From assembly GCF_040546685.1 (NCBI RefSeq), contig NZ_JBEPOH010000002.1, forward strand, positions 310,001-374,000: a stretch of DNA of 64,000 nt. The letters run 5' to 3'. The translations under genes were made by a program, and so were the position numbers. The notes below the pieces were generated by a model. It made no database searches. It saw only the letters and a program-made list of their open reading frames with translations, and was not told where the DNA came from. Below are positions 43,823 through 52,397 of this stretch, in pieces. The stretch comes from Variovorax sp. OAS795. Lineage in GTDB: Bacteria; Pseudomonadota; Gammaproteobacteria; Burkholderiales; Burkholderiaceae_C. Numbering within the stretch: position 1 is the stretch's first letter; the number at the start of each line of letters is the position of its first letter.

Positions 43823-44557
43823 TCAGGGCTGCACGTTGAACGACTCCAGCTCCGACGTGTCGCGCTGCGTGATGCCGCCACGCGGGTTGATGGTTTCGAG
43901 CACCGACTTGATCTCCCGCTTGACATTCGGCAAGTACCAGATCGACCTGTAGAACCTTCCCACCTGAGGTTCCGGCGTGGCCGGCACGCGCGTTTGAGAA
44001 GCGGTGGTGCCACCGCCGGGGCCGGCTTGCGCCACCGAACTGGCGACCGCGTTGGTGCGCTCGAATTCGTTGTACCACTCGCCATCGGCCTCGATCTTCA
44101 GCGCCTTGAAGGTGCCCGCGGGCACCGTGACGTCTTCCCAGCCGATCACCTTGTACTCCAGCTTGTTGCGAACCAACCTGACCGCGGGCGTCGGGTGCTC
44201 CTGCGTCACCGCAACCTCCCAGGTCTTGCCCACGCGCAGCGGAAAATCGAAGTACTTGTTGGTCGTCGTCATCCGGCCATTGATGCTCACCACGCGGCTC
44301 CAGTCTTTCTCGAAAGCAGTCTCGGTCGCGGGGAGGTTCGAGTCGACAGGCTTGGTCGCAAGCACCATCCCGGCAGAACCGACACGCTGGATCGTGTTTT
44401 CCCAATGGCGAGTCGACGAGCCGGCCGGCGGCTTCTCCACCTTCACGCTGTAGACCCACTTGTCCCCTTCATGCAGCGCCGGCGCAGGCGCCTCCTGCGC
44501 CCAGCCAATGCTTGAAAACGCCAGCGCGCCGGCCAACACCAATACCGATCGGGTCAT
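43823..44557 (-). CDS. exported protein, hypothetical
   Basis: A 244-residue protein with a signal peptide (MTRSVLVLAGALAFSSIGWA, cleavage before QEAPAP). The mature part is beta-rich: GDKWVYSVKVEKPP, KTWEVAVTQEHPTP, KVIGWEDVTVPAGTFKALKI and RFYRSIWYLPNVKREIKSVL. The VPAGTFKA...I...G.W.. Y......GxxK pattern is seen in many uncharacterised secreted proteins (DUF3108-like layout). It lies 153 nt upstream of the TauD gene on the same strand. Confidence 0.7.
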   Translation of the reverse strand: MTRSVLVLAGALAFSSIGWAQEAPAPALHEGDKWVYSVKVEKPPAGSSTRHWENTIQRVGSAGMVLATKPVDSNLPATETAFEKDWSRVVSINGRMTTTNKYFDFPLRVGKTWEVAVTQEHPTPAVRLVRNKLEYKVIGWEDVTVPAGTFKALKIEADGEWYNEFERTNAVASSVAQAGPGGGTTASQTRVPATPEPQVGRFYRSIWYLPNVKREIKSVLETINPRGGITQRDTSELESFNVQP

Positions 44558-44772
44558 GCATACCTTCTTTTGTGCAGAACGCGGTATTTCAACGTGGGGA
44601 ACCCTTCGGCTGGCTGACCAAAAGAGGTTGCGAAGGGATTGGCCCGAGAGCGAACCTTCGTTGCTGCTGCAGAATTGCCGGACCGACGAATGTTTGTCAT
44701 GACCAACAAGACTGAAGAAGCAACTTTCGCACGTACTACGCCAGCATCGAGCTCACCGTTCGGGGTTGGAAC
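44558..44772. other. left boundary of the small-gene island
   Basis: This 215-nt stretch has no gene that I can support. Base composition begins to fall here relative to the flanking GC-rich genes. No attachment site, tRNA or transposon end is visible. Confidence 0.3.
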
Positions 44773-45381
44773 ATGACTTCAGACATCACCGAGGAAGGTT
44801 TCTACAGGCTGGAGGCCGACTCGCTCGTTCACTTCCTGTTCGAAGAAGTGACTGAGGTCGAGTGTGTCTTCTTAGTTATCGCAGCAGGGATTGCCGGTGG
44901 CGTCGCCGCCCAATCGTCGCCAGCAGGCAACGATACTTGGCAGTCCAAGAGTTTTCATCAATGGCTCATCTTCAACGCTCCAAAGCCTCCCTCCGCCGTC
45001 TTCGGCGAGCACGTGCTTCCGGCCGAAATCAGCGAGCTCCTCGGGACATTGCCAACGGCGGCGCATGCCAAGGGCGACCTGTGGCCGTTATCAGGTCGCA
45101 TGGGAATACGAACTGCCGGAATGTGGCTCCTGGAAGCTCAGGTCAGGGAGCCGGAAGACTTGGACAATCAGGTTGCGGAATTGCTTGGTCGAACCACCTC
45201 CGATTTGGGTATGTGGAAAGCGCTTTCAGCTCGTTTCCAAGTCGACCTTTTTTGTGGCTGGTTCATGGGAAGCAACAACGAGGGCGTTGCAATCTCGCCC
45301 ACGACGATGGTCGCGCTTGGTTCACGAGGAATTGCTCTTTCCATCGATATCTACGGCGCCAGTTCAAAAGACGACAATTAG
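44773..45381 (+). CDS. DUF4279 domain protein
   Basis: A 202-residue protein. The second half has the DUF4279 signature: LPAEISELLGTLPT, KGDLWPLSGRMGIRTAGMWL, then VDLFCGWFMGSNNEGVAISP and TTMVALGSRGIALSIDIYG. DUF4279 proteins are small cytoplasmic proteins, often found as strays in accessory DNA and sometimes as polymorphic-toxin immunity candidates. The first 50 residues are unlike the usual family start. It is the first gene of the cassette-like run. Confidence 0.78.
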   Translation: MTSDITEEGFYRLEADSLVHFLFEEVTEVECVFLVIAAGIAGGVAAQSSPAGNDTWQSKSFHQWLIFNAPKPPSAVFGEHVLPAEISELLGTLPTAAHAKGDLWPLSGRMGIRTAGMWLLEAQVREPEDLDNQVAELLGRTTSDLGMWKALSARFQVDLFCGWFMGSNNEGVAISPTTMVALGSRGIALSIDIYGASSKDDN

Positions 45382-45446
45382 GCAAGTAGCTCGCCTGGGT
45401 GGCTCAAGCCCAACCCGCTGGTCGCCGCGACCATCCGATCATCGAA

Positions 45447-45833
45447 ATGTTCATTCGTTTTGTAATCCACAGCAACGACATAGACTCTGGCCGAAGGCAG
45501 GGCCTGTTCCAGGCTCTTGGAGAGCTCGAGGCTCAAGGATTGCTCTTGGAGCACGAAGTCGAGCGCTACTGCGAACTTCGTGACTGGTTCCGCAAAAACC
45601 TTCGCAAGCCTGGGAGCTTCACCCGCTCGTCCAAACCGCATGCGAAGAAGATGGCGCTCAGTTGGTTCAAGGACACTGCAACCCAGCACATCAGCATGAT
45701 GCACGGTATGGCTCGGGTGCTTGAGGCGCACGATGTGATGGTTGAAATCCTGCGCAGCGAGCGACCGGGCTATGTTGTCTACGAGGACGAGTTTCAAGTG
45801 GCGGCTGAGCCCTTCAACGAAACACGAACGTAG
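45447..45833 (+). CDS. hypothetical protein
   Basis: A 128-residue protein beginning MFIRFVIHSNDIDSGRRQGL. It is charged and helical (LFQALGELEAQGLLLEHEVE, RYCELRDWFRKNLRKP) and ends YVVYEDEFQVAAEPFNETRT. The start is the ATG at 45447; a GTG 48 nt upstream is possible. No family recognised. The gap to the DUF4279 gene is 65 nt. Confidence 0.6.
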   Translation: MFIRFVIHSNDIDSGRRQGLFQALGELEAQGLLLEHEVERYCELRDWFRKNLRKPGSFTRSSKPHAKKMALSWFKDTATQHISMMHGMARVLEAHDVMVEILRSERPGYVVYEDEFQVAAEPFNETRT

Positions 45834-45895
45834 ACCGCAGACTCTGAGCTGCGCCAGAATCCAGGCGTCCATGTCATTCAGTGGAGGAGAGGCCG

Positions 45896-46540
45896 ATGAG
45901 AGCGTTGGAAGAGCTTTTGGATCCCCGTGAACCCGCCTTGCCGCTCCTCGAGGCGTGGGCGAGCGCTGCGGACCTTCCCATTGAACTGCTTCCTCCGTCT
46001 GCGGATCGCGCCGCAGTGCTCCATGGGCTCCAAGTCTCCACACGTTCGACACTGGGCGCCATCACTTATGAAACCGGAGGCATCTTGATCGATGGCGGCT
46101 GGCTCAGGATGCTGGGATCAGGGCATCCCAAGCTCACGCGCAGCCTGCCTGTATGGAATCAGGGTCGATCCGAAGGCTTTCTGCTTGTGGCGGATGATGC
46201 AGTCGGCGGCTTCTTTGCAATCAATGGCGGTGCACTGGGAAGCGATCCGGGGACGATCTACTATCTCGCTCCCGATACCTTGGATTGGGAGTCGCTGGAG
46301 GTCGGACACACTGCGTTCACCCAATGGGCGTTCACGGGGCGACTGCACGACTTCTACAGCGGCATGCGGTGGGATGGATGGGAATCAGACGTAGCAGGAT
46401 TGCACGGAGACAGGTGCTTCAATTTCTATCCCTTTCTCTTTACGAAGGAAGGTTCCACCCGAACGAGTTCGCGCAAGGCGGTACCCGTCGCGGAACAATA
46501 TGCCTCAACCGTCTCCGCTGTCGGGAGGTCCGATTCGTGA
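45896..46540 (+). CDS. DUF2625 family protein
   Basis: A 214-residue protein with the DUF2625 layout: MRALEELLDPREPALPLLEA, YETGGILIDGGWLRMLGSG, GFLLVADDAVGGFFAINGGA, YYLAPDTLDWESLEVGHTAF and FYSGMRWDGWESDVAGL. The start ATG at 45896 has GGAGGAGAGG upstream. These are cytoplasmic proteins of unknown function found sporadically in bacteria. Its 3' end overlaps the reverse-strand gene by 36 nt. Confidence 0.85.
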   Translation: MRALEELLDPREPALPLLEAWASAADLPIELLPPSADRAAVLHGLQVSTRSTLGAITYETGGILIDGGWLRMLGSGHPKLTRSLPVWNQGRSEGFLLVADDAVGGFFAINGGALGSDPGTIYYLAPDTLDWESLEVGHTAFTQWAFTGRLHDFYSGMRWDGWESDVAGLHGDRCFNFYPFLFTKEGSTRTSSRKAVPVAEQYASTVSAVGRSDS

Positions 46541-46789
46541 GGCATTCGCGATAGCGGCTTCAAGGCTTGCAAGCAATGCCTTCGCCTGCTCGACGCTCAA
46601 CTCGATCTCTGTGTTCGCGACTACACATTCGTCTGTAATTGCTGCGTCGTCGAACTGCTTTTCGGAGATGTCGAGATCAGGATGAATCTGCCAGGTCTCG
46701 ATGTTGATGTGACCAGGGTGAATGTTCGCGACCTCCAAGAATCCCTGTCGATAGCGAATGCCGTTGAAGCGAATTTTGCTCCTAGCCAT
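46505..46789 (-). CDS. hypothetical protein
   Basis: A 94-residue protein: MARSKIRFNGIRYRQGFLEV, WQIHPDLDISEKQFDDAAI, ending in a helix LSVEQAKALLASLEAAIANA. RBS AAGGAGCTCGAC. It is the only reverse-strand gene in the run 44773-49734. No family recognised. Confidence 0.6.
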   Translation of the reverse strand: MARSKIRFNGIRYRQGFLEVANIHPGHINIETWQIHPDLDISEKQFDDAAITDECVVANTEIELSVEQAKALLASLEAAIANASRIGPPDSGDG

Positions 46790-46880
46790 GTCGAGCTCCT
46801 TGGTTGGAGCCAGAGGATAGCGCTCCGAACCACCGTCCGGCTAAAGTCGTCCAGAACTGGACACTCCGATACGATCTCTC

Positions 46881-47432
46881 ATGGACCAAGACGCCCGAGC
46901 ATTTCCAGATTTCATCGAGACACCACGCCTTAGGCTACGTTGCCCCAGGCTCTCGGACGCCGAGGAAATGTTCGCCTCGTACACCCAGGATGCGGAAGTT
47001 GCCCGGTACATGGTTTGGCAACCGCATGACTCTGTGGAGGCCACGCGCGATTTCATCGCAGGCTGCGTCGCTCAGTGGAACGCCGGATCGGCGCTCCCGT
47101 GCATCCTCAACCTGAAAGCGACCGGCCAACTCATCGGCATGCTCGAAGCGCGTCCTCGCGGCCACGTCGTGAACATTGGCTATGTGCTCGCGCGCAACCA
47201 ATGGGGGCAAGGTCTGATGGTCGAAGCGATCCAGGCGTTCACAGCGATCGCGCTCGATCTGCCGGGGATCTTTCGCGTTGAAGCCACCTGCGATGTCGAC
47301 AATCGCCTCTCCGCCCTCGCGTTGGAAAAAAGCGGCTTCCTTCTCGAAGGTCGGCTTGCGCGCCACACCGTGCACCCGAACATTTCAGCGGAGCCTCGCG
47401 ACTGCTTCATCTACGCTGCGTGCCGAAAGTAG
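46881..47432 (+). CDS. GNAT-family N-acetyltransferase
   Basis: A 183-residue acetyltransferase of the RimJ/RimL type: PDFIETPRLRLRCPRLSDAE at the start, IGMLEARPRGHVVNIGYVLA, the acetyl-CoA loop NQWGQGLMVEAIQAF, and VEATCDVDNRLSALALEKSG. Substrates of such enzymes include protein N-termini, polyamines and drugs; the substrate here is unknown. A 6-bp inverted repeat (GTCCAG-AA-CTGGAC, 46849-46862) lies just upstream. Confidence 0.9.
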   Translation: MDQDARAFPDFIETPRLRLRCPRLSDAEEMFASYTQDAEVARYMVWQPHDSVEATRDFIAGCVAQWNAGSALPCILNLKATGQLIGMLEARPRGHVVNIGYVLARNQWGQGLMVEAIQAFTAIALDLPGIFRVEATCDVDNRLSALALEKSGFLLEGRLARHTVHPNISAEPRDCFIYAACRK

Positions 47433-47452
47433 CGAGGGACGAGCCAACCGCA

Positions 47453-47884
47453 ATGACCAAGTCATCTTCCTCCGGAGTCATAGTCGAAACCAAGAAGGAT
47501 GGGTTCCGAATTCTTTGGACATTCGTTCCAGAAATGCCATCGGAAGAGGAGAGACTCCATTCACCCGTGCTTGCGGTTCTTAGCTGGCGGTACGATCGGT
47601 TTGCGAATGGCGGGATGCCAGAGACGGCCCTCAATGAAGAGATGCTGATGCTCGAGGACGTGCTCGGCGAGATTGAAAGCCCGGGCTTTTGTTTCGAGGC
47701 CTATCGCCGCATCGGTGACGGGCTGAGAGAGTTTGTTCTCTACATATCCGATCAAGCTGAATTCATGGCTGAGTTGAACGAACGGCTTAGAGAACACTCA
47801 CGCTATCCAATTGAGATATCGTTCTATAGAGATGAGACTTGGTCCGACCTCCAGCGCCTTATCGACGACCTCGGTCCGGCCTAG
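47453..47884 (+). CDS. DUF695 family protein
   Basis: A 143-residue protein. DUF695 features: LEDVLGEIESPGFCFEAYRR, GDGLREFVLYISDQAEFMAE and the C-terminal IEISFYRDETWSDLQRLIDD. DUF695 is a small domain of unknown function often seen in accessory DNA. The start chosen is the ATG at 47453 (MTKSSSSG). It follows the acetyltransferase by 20 nt. Confidence 0.82.
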   Translation: MTKSSSSGVIVETKKDGFRILWTFVPEMPSEEERLHSPVLAVLSWRYDRFANGGMPETALNEEMLMLEDVLGEIESPGFCFEAYRRIGDGLREFVLYISDQAEFMAELNERLREHSRYPIEISFYRDETWSDLQRLIDDLGPA

Positions 47885-47955
47885 GGTGCTCCCGACCAGA
47901 GCGTTCTTGGCTGCAAGCGCAAGGCCAGCGGCCGCTATCGTACAAAGGAGGCCAG

Positions 47956-48183
47956 ATGACAGCACCGGAAGAGCGGATCGAATACTTCAAGGACGGTACG
48001 GTCCGCGCTCGTGGCCAGATGCGTGACGGCTTGCTGACCGGCTACTGGGAATGGTTTCGCAAAGATGGCGTTCGCATGCGTTCGGGCTACTTCGAGCTTG
48101 GAGTGCAAGTCGGAACGTGGACAACGTATGACAAGCAAGGGGCTGTGTACAAAGTCACAACGATGAAGCCCAAGGACAAGTGA
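47956..48183 (+). CDS. MORN-repeat small protein
   Basis: A 75-residue protein. Two to three MORN-like repeats are visible: YFKDGTVRARGQMRDGLLTG, YWEWFRKDGVRMRSGYFELG and TWTTYDKQGAVYKV. Such short MORN_2 proteins may bind lipid or protein partners. The strong RBS AAAGGAGG precedes the ATG at 47956. Confidence 0.78.
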   Translation: MTAPEERIEYFKDGTVRARGQMRDGLLTGYWEWFRKDGVRMRSGYFELGVQVGTWTTYDKQGAVYKVTTMKPKDK

Positions 48184-48224
48184 CGGCCAAGAGCGGGCTC
48201 TGACTACCCTATTACTTCCTGTAT

Positions 48225-48632
48225 ATGCACCCTATGGATACACGGCTCCATAAGCTCATCGTTGAGTACTTGGTTGCGGTCGCCAGAGCGGTAGATCTGC
48301 TGAAAGAGGGAGGCATTGCGATGCCCGAAACCAACCTTGCGTGGGCTTGCAATGCTATTCCACACAAAGGTATCCTTCCAGGTGGGGTGCCGTATTTCAA
48401 GCATGGATATGGCTGTGGGGTGGAATTTGAGACGGGGTTGGTGGATTTCGATTTCGGCCAGAATGGTGAGATAGATGGCTTCGATTTTTGGCGGCTTGCT
48501 TGCTTCGCGGGTGACCGGCTGAATCAATACGCCTTCACGTCGAAGGAGGACTTTCGCACCTGCTTTGAATCCGCGGTGGACAGCGGTGCTTTCGTGTCGT
48601 CGAACTACCTGCTTCACTACCTGCGAGAGTAG
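48225..48632 (+). CDS. DUF6896-like protein, hypothetical
   Basis: A 135-residue protein. The central phrase PYFKHGYGCGVEFETGLVDF followed by DFGQNGEIDGFDFWRL is, to my recollection, typical of DUF6896, found in accessory and immunity-like gene sets. The start is the ATG at 48225, with MDTRLHK three codons later as an alternative. Function unknown. Confidence 0.62.
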   Translation: MHPMDTRLHKLIVEYLVAVARAVDLLKEGGIAMPETNLAWACNAIPHKGILPGGVPYFKHGYGCGVEFETGLVDFDFGQNGEIDGFDFWRLACFAGDRLNQYAFTSKEDFRTCFESAVDSGAFVSSNYLLHYLRE

Positions 48633-48736
48633 CGAAGGCCCGCGCAATAGCTGACTGGAGCACTCGCTGGGCGCCTCGCGCACTATCTGAACCGAGGACC
48701 AGACATTCGAGCTTCAATGTGGAGGGTTTTTCCAGT

Positions 48737-48961
48737 ATGGAGTTGACGGGCAAGAGCATCATCCAAGGCTTCTTCTTTCTCGCCTGCGCGATACTGCTCG
48801 CGCTGTTTTTCTTGGGCGCTTGGGTGATGAAGAAGGTATTGCCTCAGGAGCATCCGATGCGAAGCAGGCTGTCGCCTGAAAGGCTTGTGAATCTCGCAAA
48901 AATTCTTTCAGCGGCGTTGATCGCTGCGTACTTCGTGGGTGCAGTAATCTTGTATGGCTGA
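48737..48961 (+). CDS. small two-helix membrane protein
   Basis: A 74-residue protein with two hydrophobic helices (IIQGFFFLACAILLALFFLG and ILSAALIAAYFVGAVILYG) separated by a charged loop. The start is the ATG at 48737, 10 nt after TGGAGG. No family recognised. Confidence 0.6.
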   Translation: MELTGKSIIQGFFFLACAILLALFFLGAWVMKKVLPQEHPMRSRLSPERLVNLAKILSAALIAAYFVGAVILYG

Positions 48962-48977
48962 ACGGCTTTAACCAACA

Positions 48978-49247
48978 ATGGACCACCTGCTCGGCGCCTT
49001 CTTCGAAGTTGTTTTCGGAACCATCTTTGTCGCGACCGGCCGCGTCATCGTTGCTGTGTTCAGCCTGGGCAGATGGCGCGGCGCATCGCCGTTCGACAAC
49101 GAGGAGAAGATCTACGGCCGCGCAGGCGCGCTCTCCTTCGTTCGCGATGGTCGGCGCGTAGTCACGACAAACGGCACCTGCCTGTTGGGCTTCCTGTTCT
49201 ACTTTCTGGTGGTTGTGCTGCTCATCGCGAGTGCATCTCGACCCTGA
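48978..49247 (+). CDS. small two-helix membrane protein
   Basis: An 89-residue protein with membrane segments at both ends (LLGAFFEVVFGTIFVATGRV and LLGFLFYFLVVVLLIASAS). A basic/acidic cytoplasmic loop lies between them (RWRGASPFDNEEKIYGR). It follows the previous small membrane protein by 16 nt, so the two may be translated together. Confidence 0.62.
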   Translation: MDHLLGAFFEVVFGTIFVATGRVIVAVFSLGRWRGASPFDNEEKIYGRAGALSFVRDGRRVVTTNGTCLLGFLFYFLVVVLLIASASRP

Positions 49248-49338
49248 ATGCAGAGGCAGGTCGCGGCCATCGCCTTCTGACCAGCCTTGGTCCGAGTAAA
49301 CTCCGCGGCTTTTCGTTTCTGTAGAGGAGCGACCGGCG

Positions 49339-49734
49339 ATGGCTGTCTGGGACACCGGCCCTTATTTCCACGGCACGCGGGCGGACCTCCAGGTGGGCGA
49401 CCTGCTCACCGCAGGCTTCCGTTCGAACTACGACGGCGACGTCGTGATGAACCACATCTACTTCACGGCCTGGCCAAAGGGCGCAGGGCTGGCCGCCGAA
49501 ATTGCAAAGGGCGCCGGCCGTTGCCGTGTGTATATCGTCGAACCCACAGGCCCCTTCGAGGACGACCCCAACGTCACCGACAAGAAGTTTCCTGGCAACC
49601 CCACACGCTCGTACCGCAGCCGGGAGCCGCTGCGTATCGTCGGAGAACTCGAGACGTGGGAACTCTTCGATGCGGAGTACATCGAGCAGCTCAGGGAGCG
49701 CGTACGCAAAGGCATGGGAGAAATCATCAACTGA
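49339..49734 (+). CDS. arr: rifamycin ADP-ribosyltransferase
   Basis: A 131-residue enzyme that should transfer ADP-ribose from NAD+ to the C23 hydroxyl of rifamycins and inactivate them. Family signatures are intact: FHGTRADLQVGDLLT, MNHIYFTAWP and EDDPNVTDKKFPGNPTRSYR. The residues H11, Y41 and D76 align, with a constant offset of eight, with the catalytic His19, Tyr49 and Asp84 of mycobacterial Arr. The RBS GAGGAGCG is 10 nt before the ATG. It sits at the end of the cassette-like run, a common context for mobile arr genes. Confidence 0.92.
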   Translation: MAVWDTGPYFHGTRADLQVGDLLTAGFRSNYDGDVVMNHIYFTAWPKGAGLAAEIAKGAGRCRVYIVEPTGPFEDDPNVTDKKFPGNPTRSYRSREPLRIVGELETWELFDAEYIEQLRERVRKGMGEIIN

Positions 49735-49797
49735 ATCCCGCCTTCGGAGCGCAATCTGCGAAGGGCATGGTTGAGTCCCCTTGCGGCGACACGACCG

Positions 49798-51687
49798 TTA
49801 TGACGTGAGGTGTTTCTTGAACACCTGCGTTCCTATGTGGATTTCTTCCTGCCCGTCCACCACCACCACGCGCAACTCCAACAGGTCGCGGCCGTCGTTG
49901 CCAGGGAGCTTGACGATCATGCCGGTGGTCGTGTCGTTCACGACGCGCATCAACTGGGCGTTGTTGTAAAAGACATAGCCGGGCAGTTCTGCCAGTTCAT
50001 CGACGCGCGCAAACCTGGGCGGGTCCAGGCGGCTGAAAACCGCATCTGGCGAGTCGCTGACGTAGAGCCACTGCATGCCCAGTCGCGCCTGCCATGCGGC
50101 GGGCAGCGGCGTCTCCAGCGGCGGCAACCACTCTCCCACAGGGAGTTCGCCCCAGTACAGCAAGCCGGGGGCGAGCTGGCGCCTGATCAGGTATCGGTGG
50201 TTGCCCACTGTTTGGAAGCGATAGCACATGGTGCTTTGCCCGTCGGCCCACCAGTTGCCATCGCTGCGCGCCCGCAACCGCGTCGCGCTTTCCCACTGAC
50301 GCGCGGTTTCGCTCCAGTGGCGCAATGCCAATGAACCGTCATCCATGCTGAAAACCTGCACTGGCGGAAGCTCGCTCGCGTAGACGCCGACGAGGGCGGT
50401 GCGGTCCGGAACCGGCGATGCCAATGGAGGGGTCGTCGAAACGATGGGCGTCGGCAGCGCAGGGATCAGCCCGCGTTCAGCGGCCACGCGCAGCAGCAGG
50501 CCTTCGGCCAGGTTCAAGGAATCGTAGTCGTACCCGCAACCGCTGATGAACATGGCGAGGCGGGCTTCGGGCAGCACGATGAATTCCGACAGGAAGAAAT
50601 AGGTGCCACCGTTCTTGCCCCACGCTCGCAGGCCGGCCGAGTCCAGGCCTTTCTGTCGCACCGTGTCCCAACCAAGACCCCAGCGCCACGACGGCCGAGA
50701 CGGATTGATGAGCGTACGACCGCTCTGCTCGAGACCCATTTCCTGCACCGATGCGGCCGAGACGATGCGGCGGCCTTCGTGCACGCCTTCGTTCATCAGC
50801 AGGCGTGCAAACTTCAGCATGTCGGTCGGCGTGCTGAGGATGCCGCCGGTGGCGAGCGTGGTTGCCATCTCTTGCGGCAGGCTGTGCCCCTCGTAATACG
50901 GATGCACGAAGGTGCCCTCGGCGGCAAACTTCAGCGGATAGGCGGACAGGCTCATGCCGAGAGGATCGAAGATCTCGCGTTGAACGAACTCGGCGAAGGG
51001 CAGGCCAGTTAGGGCCTTCACGAGCGGCTCGACCATCGTGAAGCCATCGTTGCAATAAACGGCAAGTTCACCAGGTTCGTGCTTCAGATGCGACTGGGCC
51101 AGCGACGCCATGGTGTCCTCGGCGTAGTCCAGGTACGGAACGAAGCTCCAGTTGTTGCGCTTGTTGAAGCCCGGAAAACCTGACGAATGAGAGATCATCT
51201 GGCGCACCGTGACCTGGGCAAAGGCCGGCGAGAGCATGCTGAACGCCGGCAACAACTCAACCAGCGGCTGATCCAGCGTCAGTTGCCCCCGGTCGCGCAG
51301 GATCATCACGGCCAGGGCTGTGACGACCTTGGCGACCGACCCGATGTTGAAGCGGACGTCGGGCGTGGCCAGGACACCCTTCTCGCGATCGGAATAGCCA
51401 AAGGCTTCGCGCCAGACGACGCTGTCGTCGGCCATGAGCGCCACGGATACTGCGGAGGTCGCGGTGCCGCTTTTGGCGAGCTTCGCAAGGATGGCGTTCC
51501 GGCACCACGCCACCGATTCAGGCAATGACGAAGCGACGATCGGGGCTGCACTGGAACTCGAGCTACCGCCGCAGGCTTGTAGCAGCGGTGTGGCCAAGCC
51601 GGCTGCTGCCCAGCGGAGGCTTTGACGCCGCGACAAAGACCCAGGGGAGCGGAAGCGGGTGTCTGGGGCGGCGTTCGGATCGGACAT
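49798..51687 (-). CDS. lipid-anchored serine beta-lactamase-like hydrolase
   Basis: A 629-residue protein of the class C / penicillin-binding-protein-like serine hydrolases. The signal has a twin-arginine-like RR and a lipobox (RRQSLRWAAAGLATPLLQAC). Active-site motifs: nucleophile in NIGSVAKVVTAL (SxxK) and Tyr in AVYCNDGFTM (YxN). A C-terminal extension of about 200 residues follows. Members include esterases, D-aminopeptidases and carboxypeptidases; a beta-lactam substrate is not implied. The start is the ATG at 51687 with AGAGGAAC upstream. Confidence 0.88.
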   Translation of the reverse strand: MSDPNAAPDTRFRSPGSLSRRQSLRWAAAGLATPLLQACGGSSSSSAAPIVASSLPESVAWCRNAILAKLAKSGTATSAVSVALMADDSVVWREAFGYSDREKGVLATPDVRFNIGSVAKVVTALAVMILRDRGQLTLDQPLVELLPAFSMLSPAFAQVTVRQMISHSSGFPGFNKRNNWSFVPYLDYAEDTMASLAQSHLKHEPGELAVYCNDGFTMVEPLVKALTGLPFAEFVQREIFDPLGMSLSAYPLKFAAEGTFVHPYYEGHSLPQEMATTLATGGILSTPTDMLKFARLLMNEGVHEGRRIVSAASVQEMGLEQSGRTLINPSRPSWRWGLGWDTVRQKGLDSAGLRAWGKNGGTYFFLSEFIVLPEARLAMFISGCGYDYDSLNLAEGLLLRVAAERGLIPALPTPIVSTTPPLASPVPDRTALVGVYASELPPVQVFSMDDGSLALRHWSETARQWESATRLRARSDGNWWADGQSTMCYRFQTVGNHRYLIRRQLAPGLLYWGELPVGEWLPPLETPLPAAWQARLGMQWLYVSDSPDAVFSRLDPPRFARVDELAELPGYVFYNNAQLMRVVNDTTTGMIVKLPGNDGRDLLELRVVVVDGQEEIHIGTQVFKKHLTS

Positions 51688-51921
51688 GTCAGTTCCTCTG
51701 TGGGGCCGATACGCGCCTGGATCGTTCATGGCCTCGTATGCGTGATCAGCAGAGTCTATGCAGGGCGAAGCCCATTGGTACTGTCGTGTTACAGACGCAA
51801 TATTGCGCGATGGCCACGGGCCCCGACATTTCCAGATTGCATAGGGGACATCGAGAAAATCCGTTGGACCGGCCAAGGCAAGGTGCCGATCATCGGAAGC
51901 GTCGCCAACCTTGAAAGGAAC

Positions 51922-52347
51922 ATGAAGATGAACCCGGACGCCCTCAAACGATCGATGCAAAGATTCACCGAGTTCATCAACACCGCGGATGAGCAGCTTG
52001 CGAGGGAACTCGTCGCCGAGGATGCGGTTTTTCATGTGCCGACGCAGGCCGAGCCAGTGCAGGGCCCTGCGGGGTACCTGTTGATCATCGCGATGATGCG
52101 CGGAGGTTTCCCGGACATCCAGTGGACCCTCGAAGAGATGATCGCGGAGGGCGACAAGGTTGCTGCGCGTTTCACCATGCGCGGCACGCATCGGGGCACC
52201 TTCCTGGGAATTGCACCGACACAGAAGCGGATCGAAGTGCAAGCGATGAACTTCTATCGGTGGTCCGATGGGAAAATCGTCGGGGAACGTGGCCAGCCCG
52301 ACATGCTGGGGCTTTTGCAGCAGATTGGTGCAGTGCCTGCACCCTAG
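51922..52347 (+). CDS. SnoaL/NTF2-like protein
   Basis: A 141-residue SnoaL-like polyketide-cyclase-fold protein: RFTEFINTADEQLARELVAE, DIQWTLEEMIAEGDKVAARF, TMRGTHRGTFLGIAPTQKRI and MNFYRWSDGKIVGERGQPD. These proteins bind small hydrophobic molecules in an alpha+beta cone. The start ATG at 51922 is preceded by AAAGGAA. Divergent from the serine hydrolase. Substrate unknown. Confidence 0.86.
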   Translation: MKMNPDALKRSMQRFTEFINTADEQLARELVAEDAVFHVPTQAEPVQGPAGYLLIIAMMRGGFPDIQWTLEEMIAEGDKVAARFTMRGTHRGTFLGIAPTQKRIEVQAMNFYRWSDGKIVGERGQPDMLGLLQQIGAVPAP

Positions 52348-52397
52348 TGATGAACAACCGGCAGTCTGGTGGACTGCCCGACTCCGAGGAGACGCGC

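Noticed and set aside
44773..49734. Integron attC sites between the cassette-like genes
   Set aside because: No reliable RYYYAAC / GTTRRRY pairs with attC-like inverted structure were found by eye, and no intI gene is in the window.
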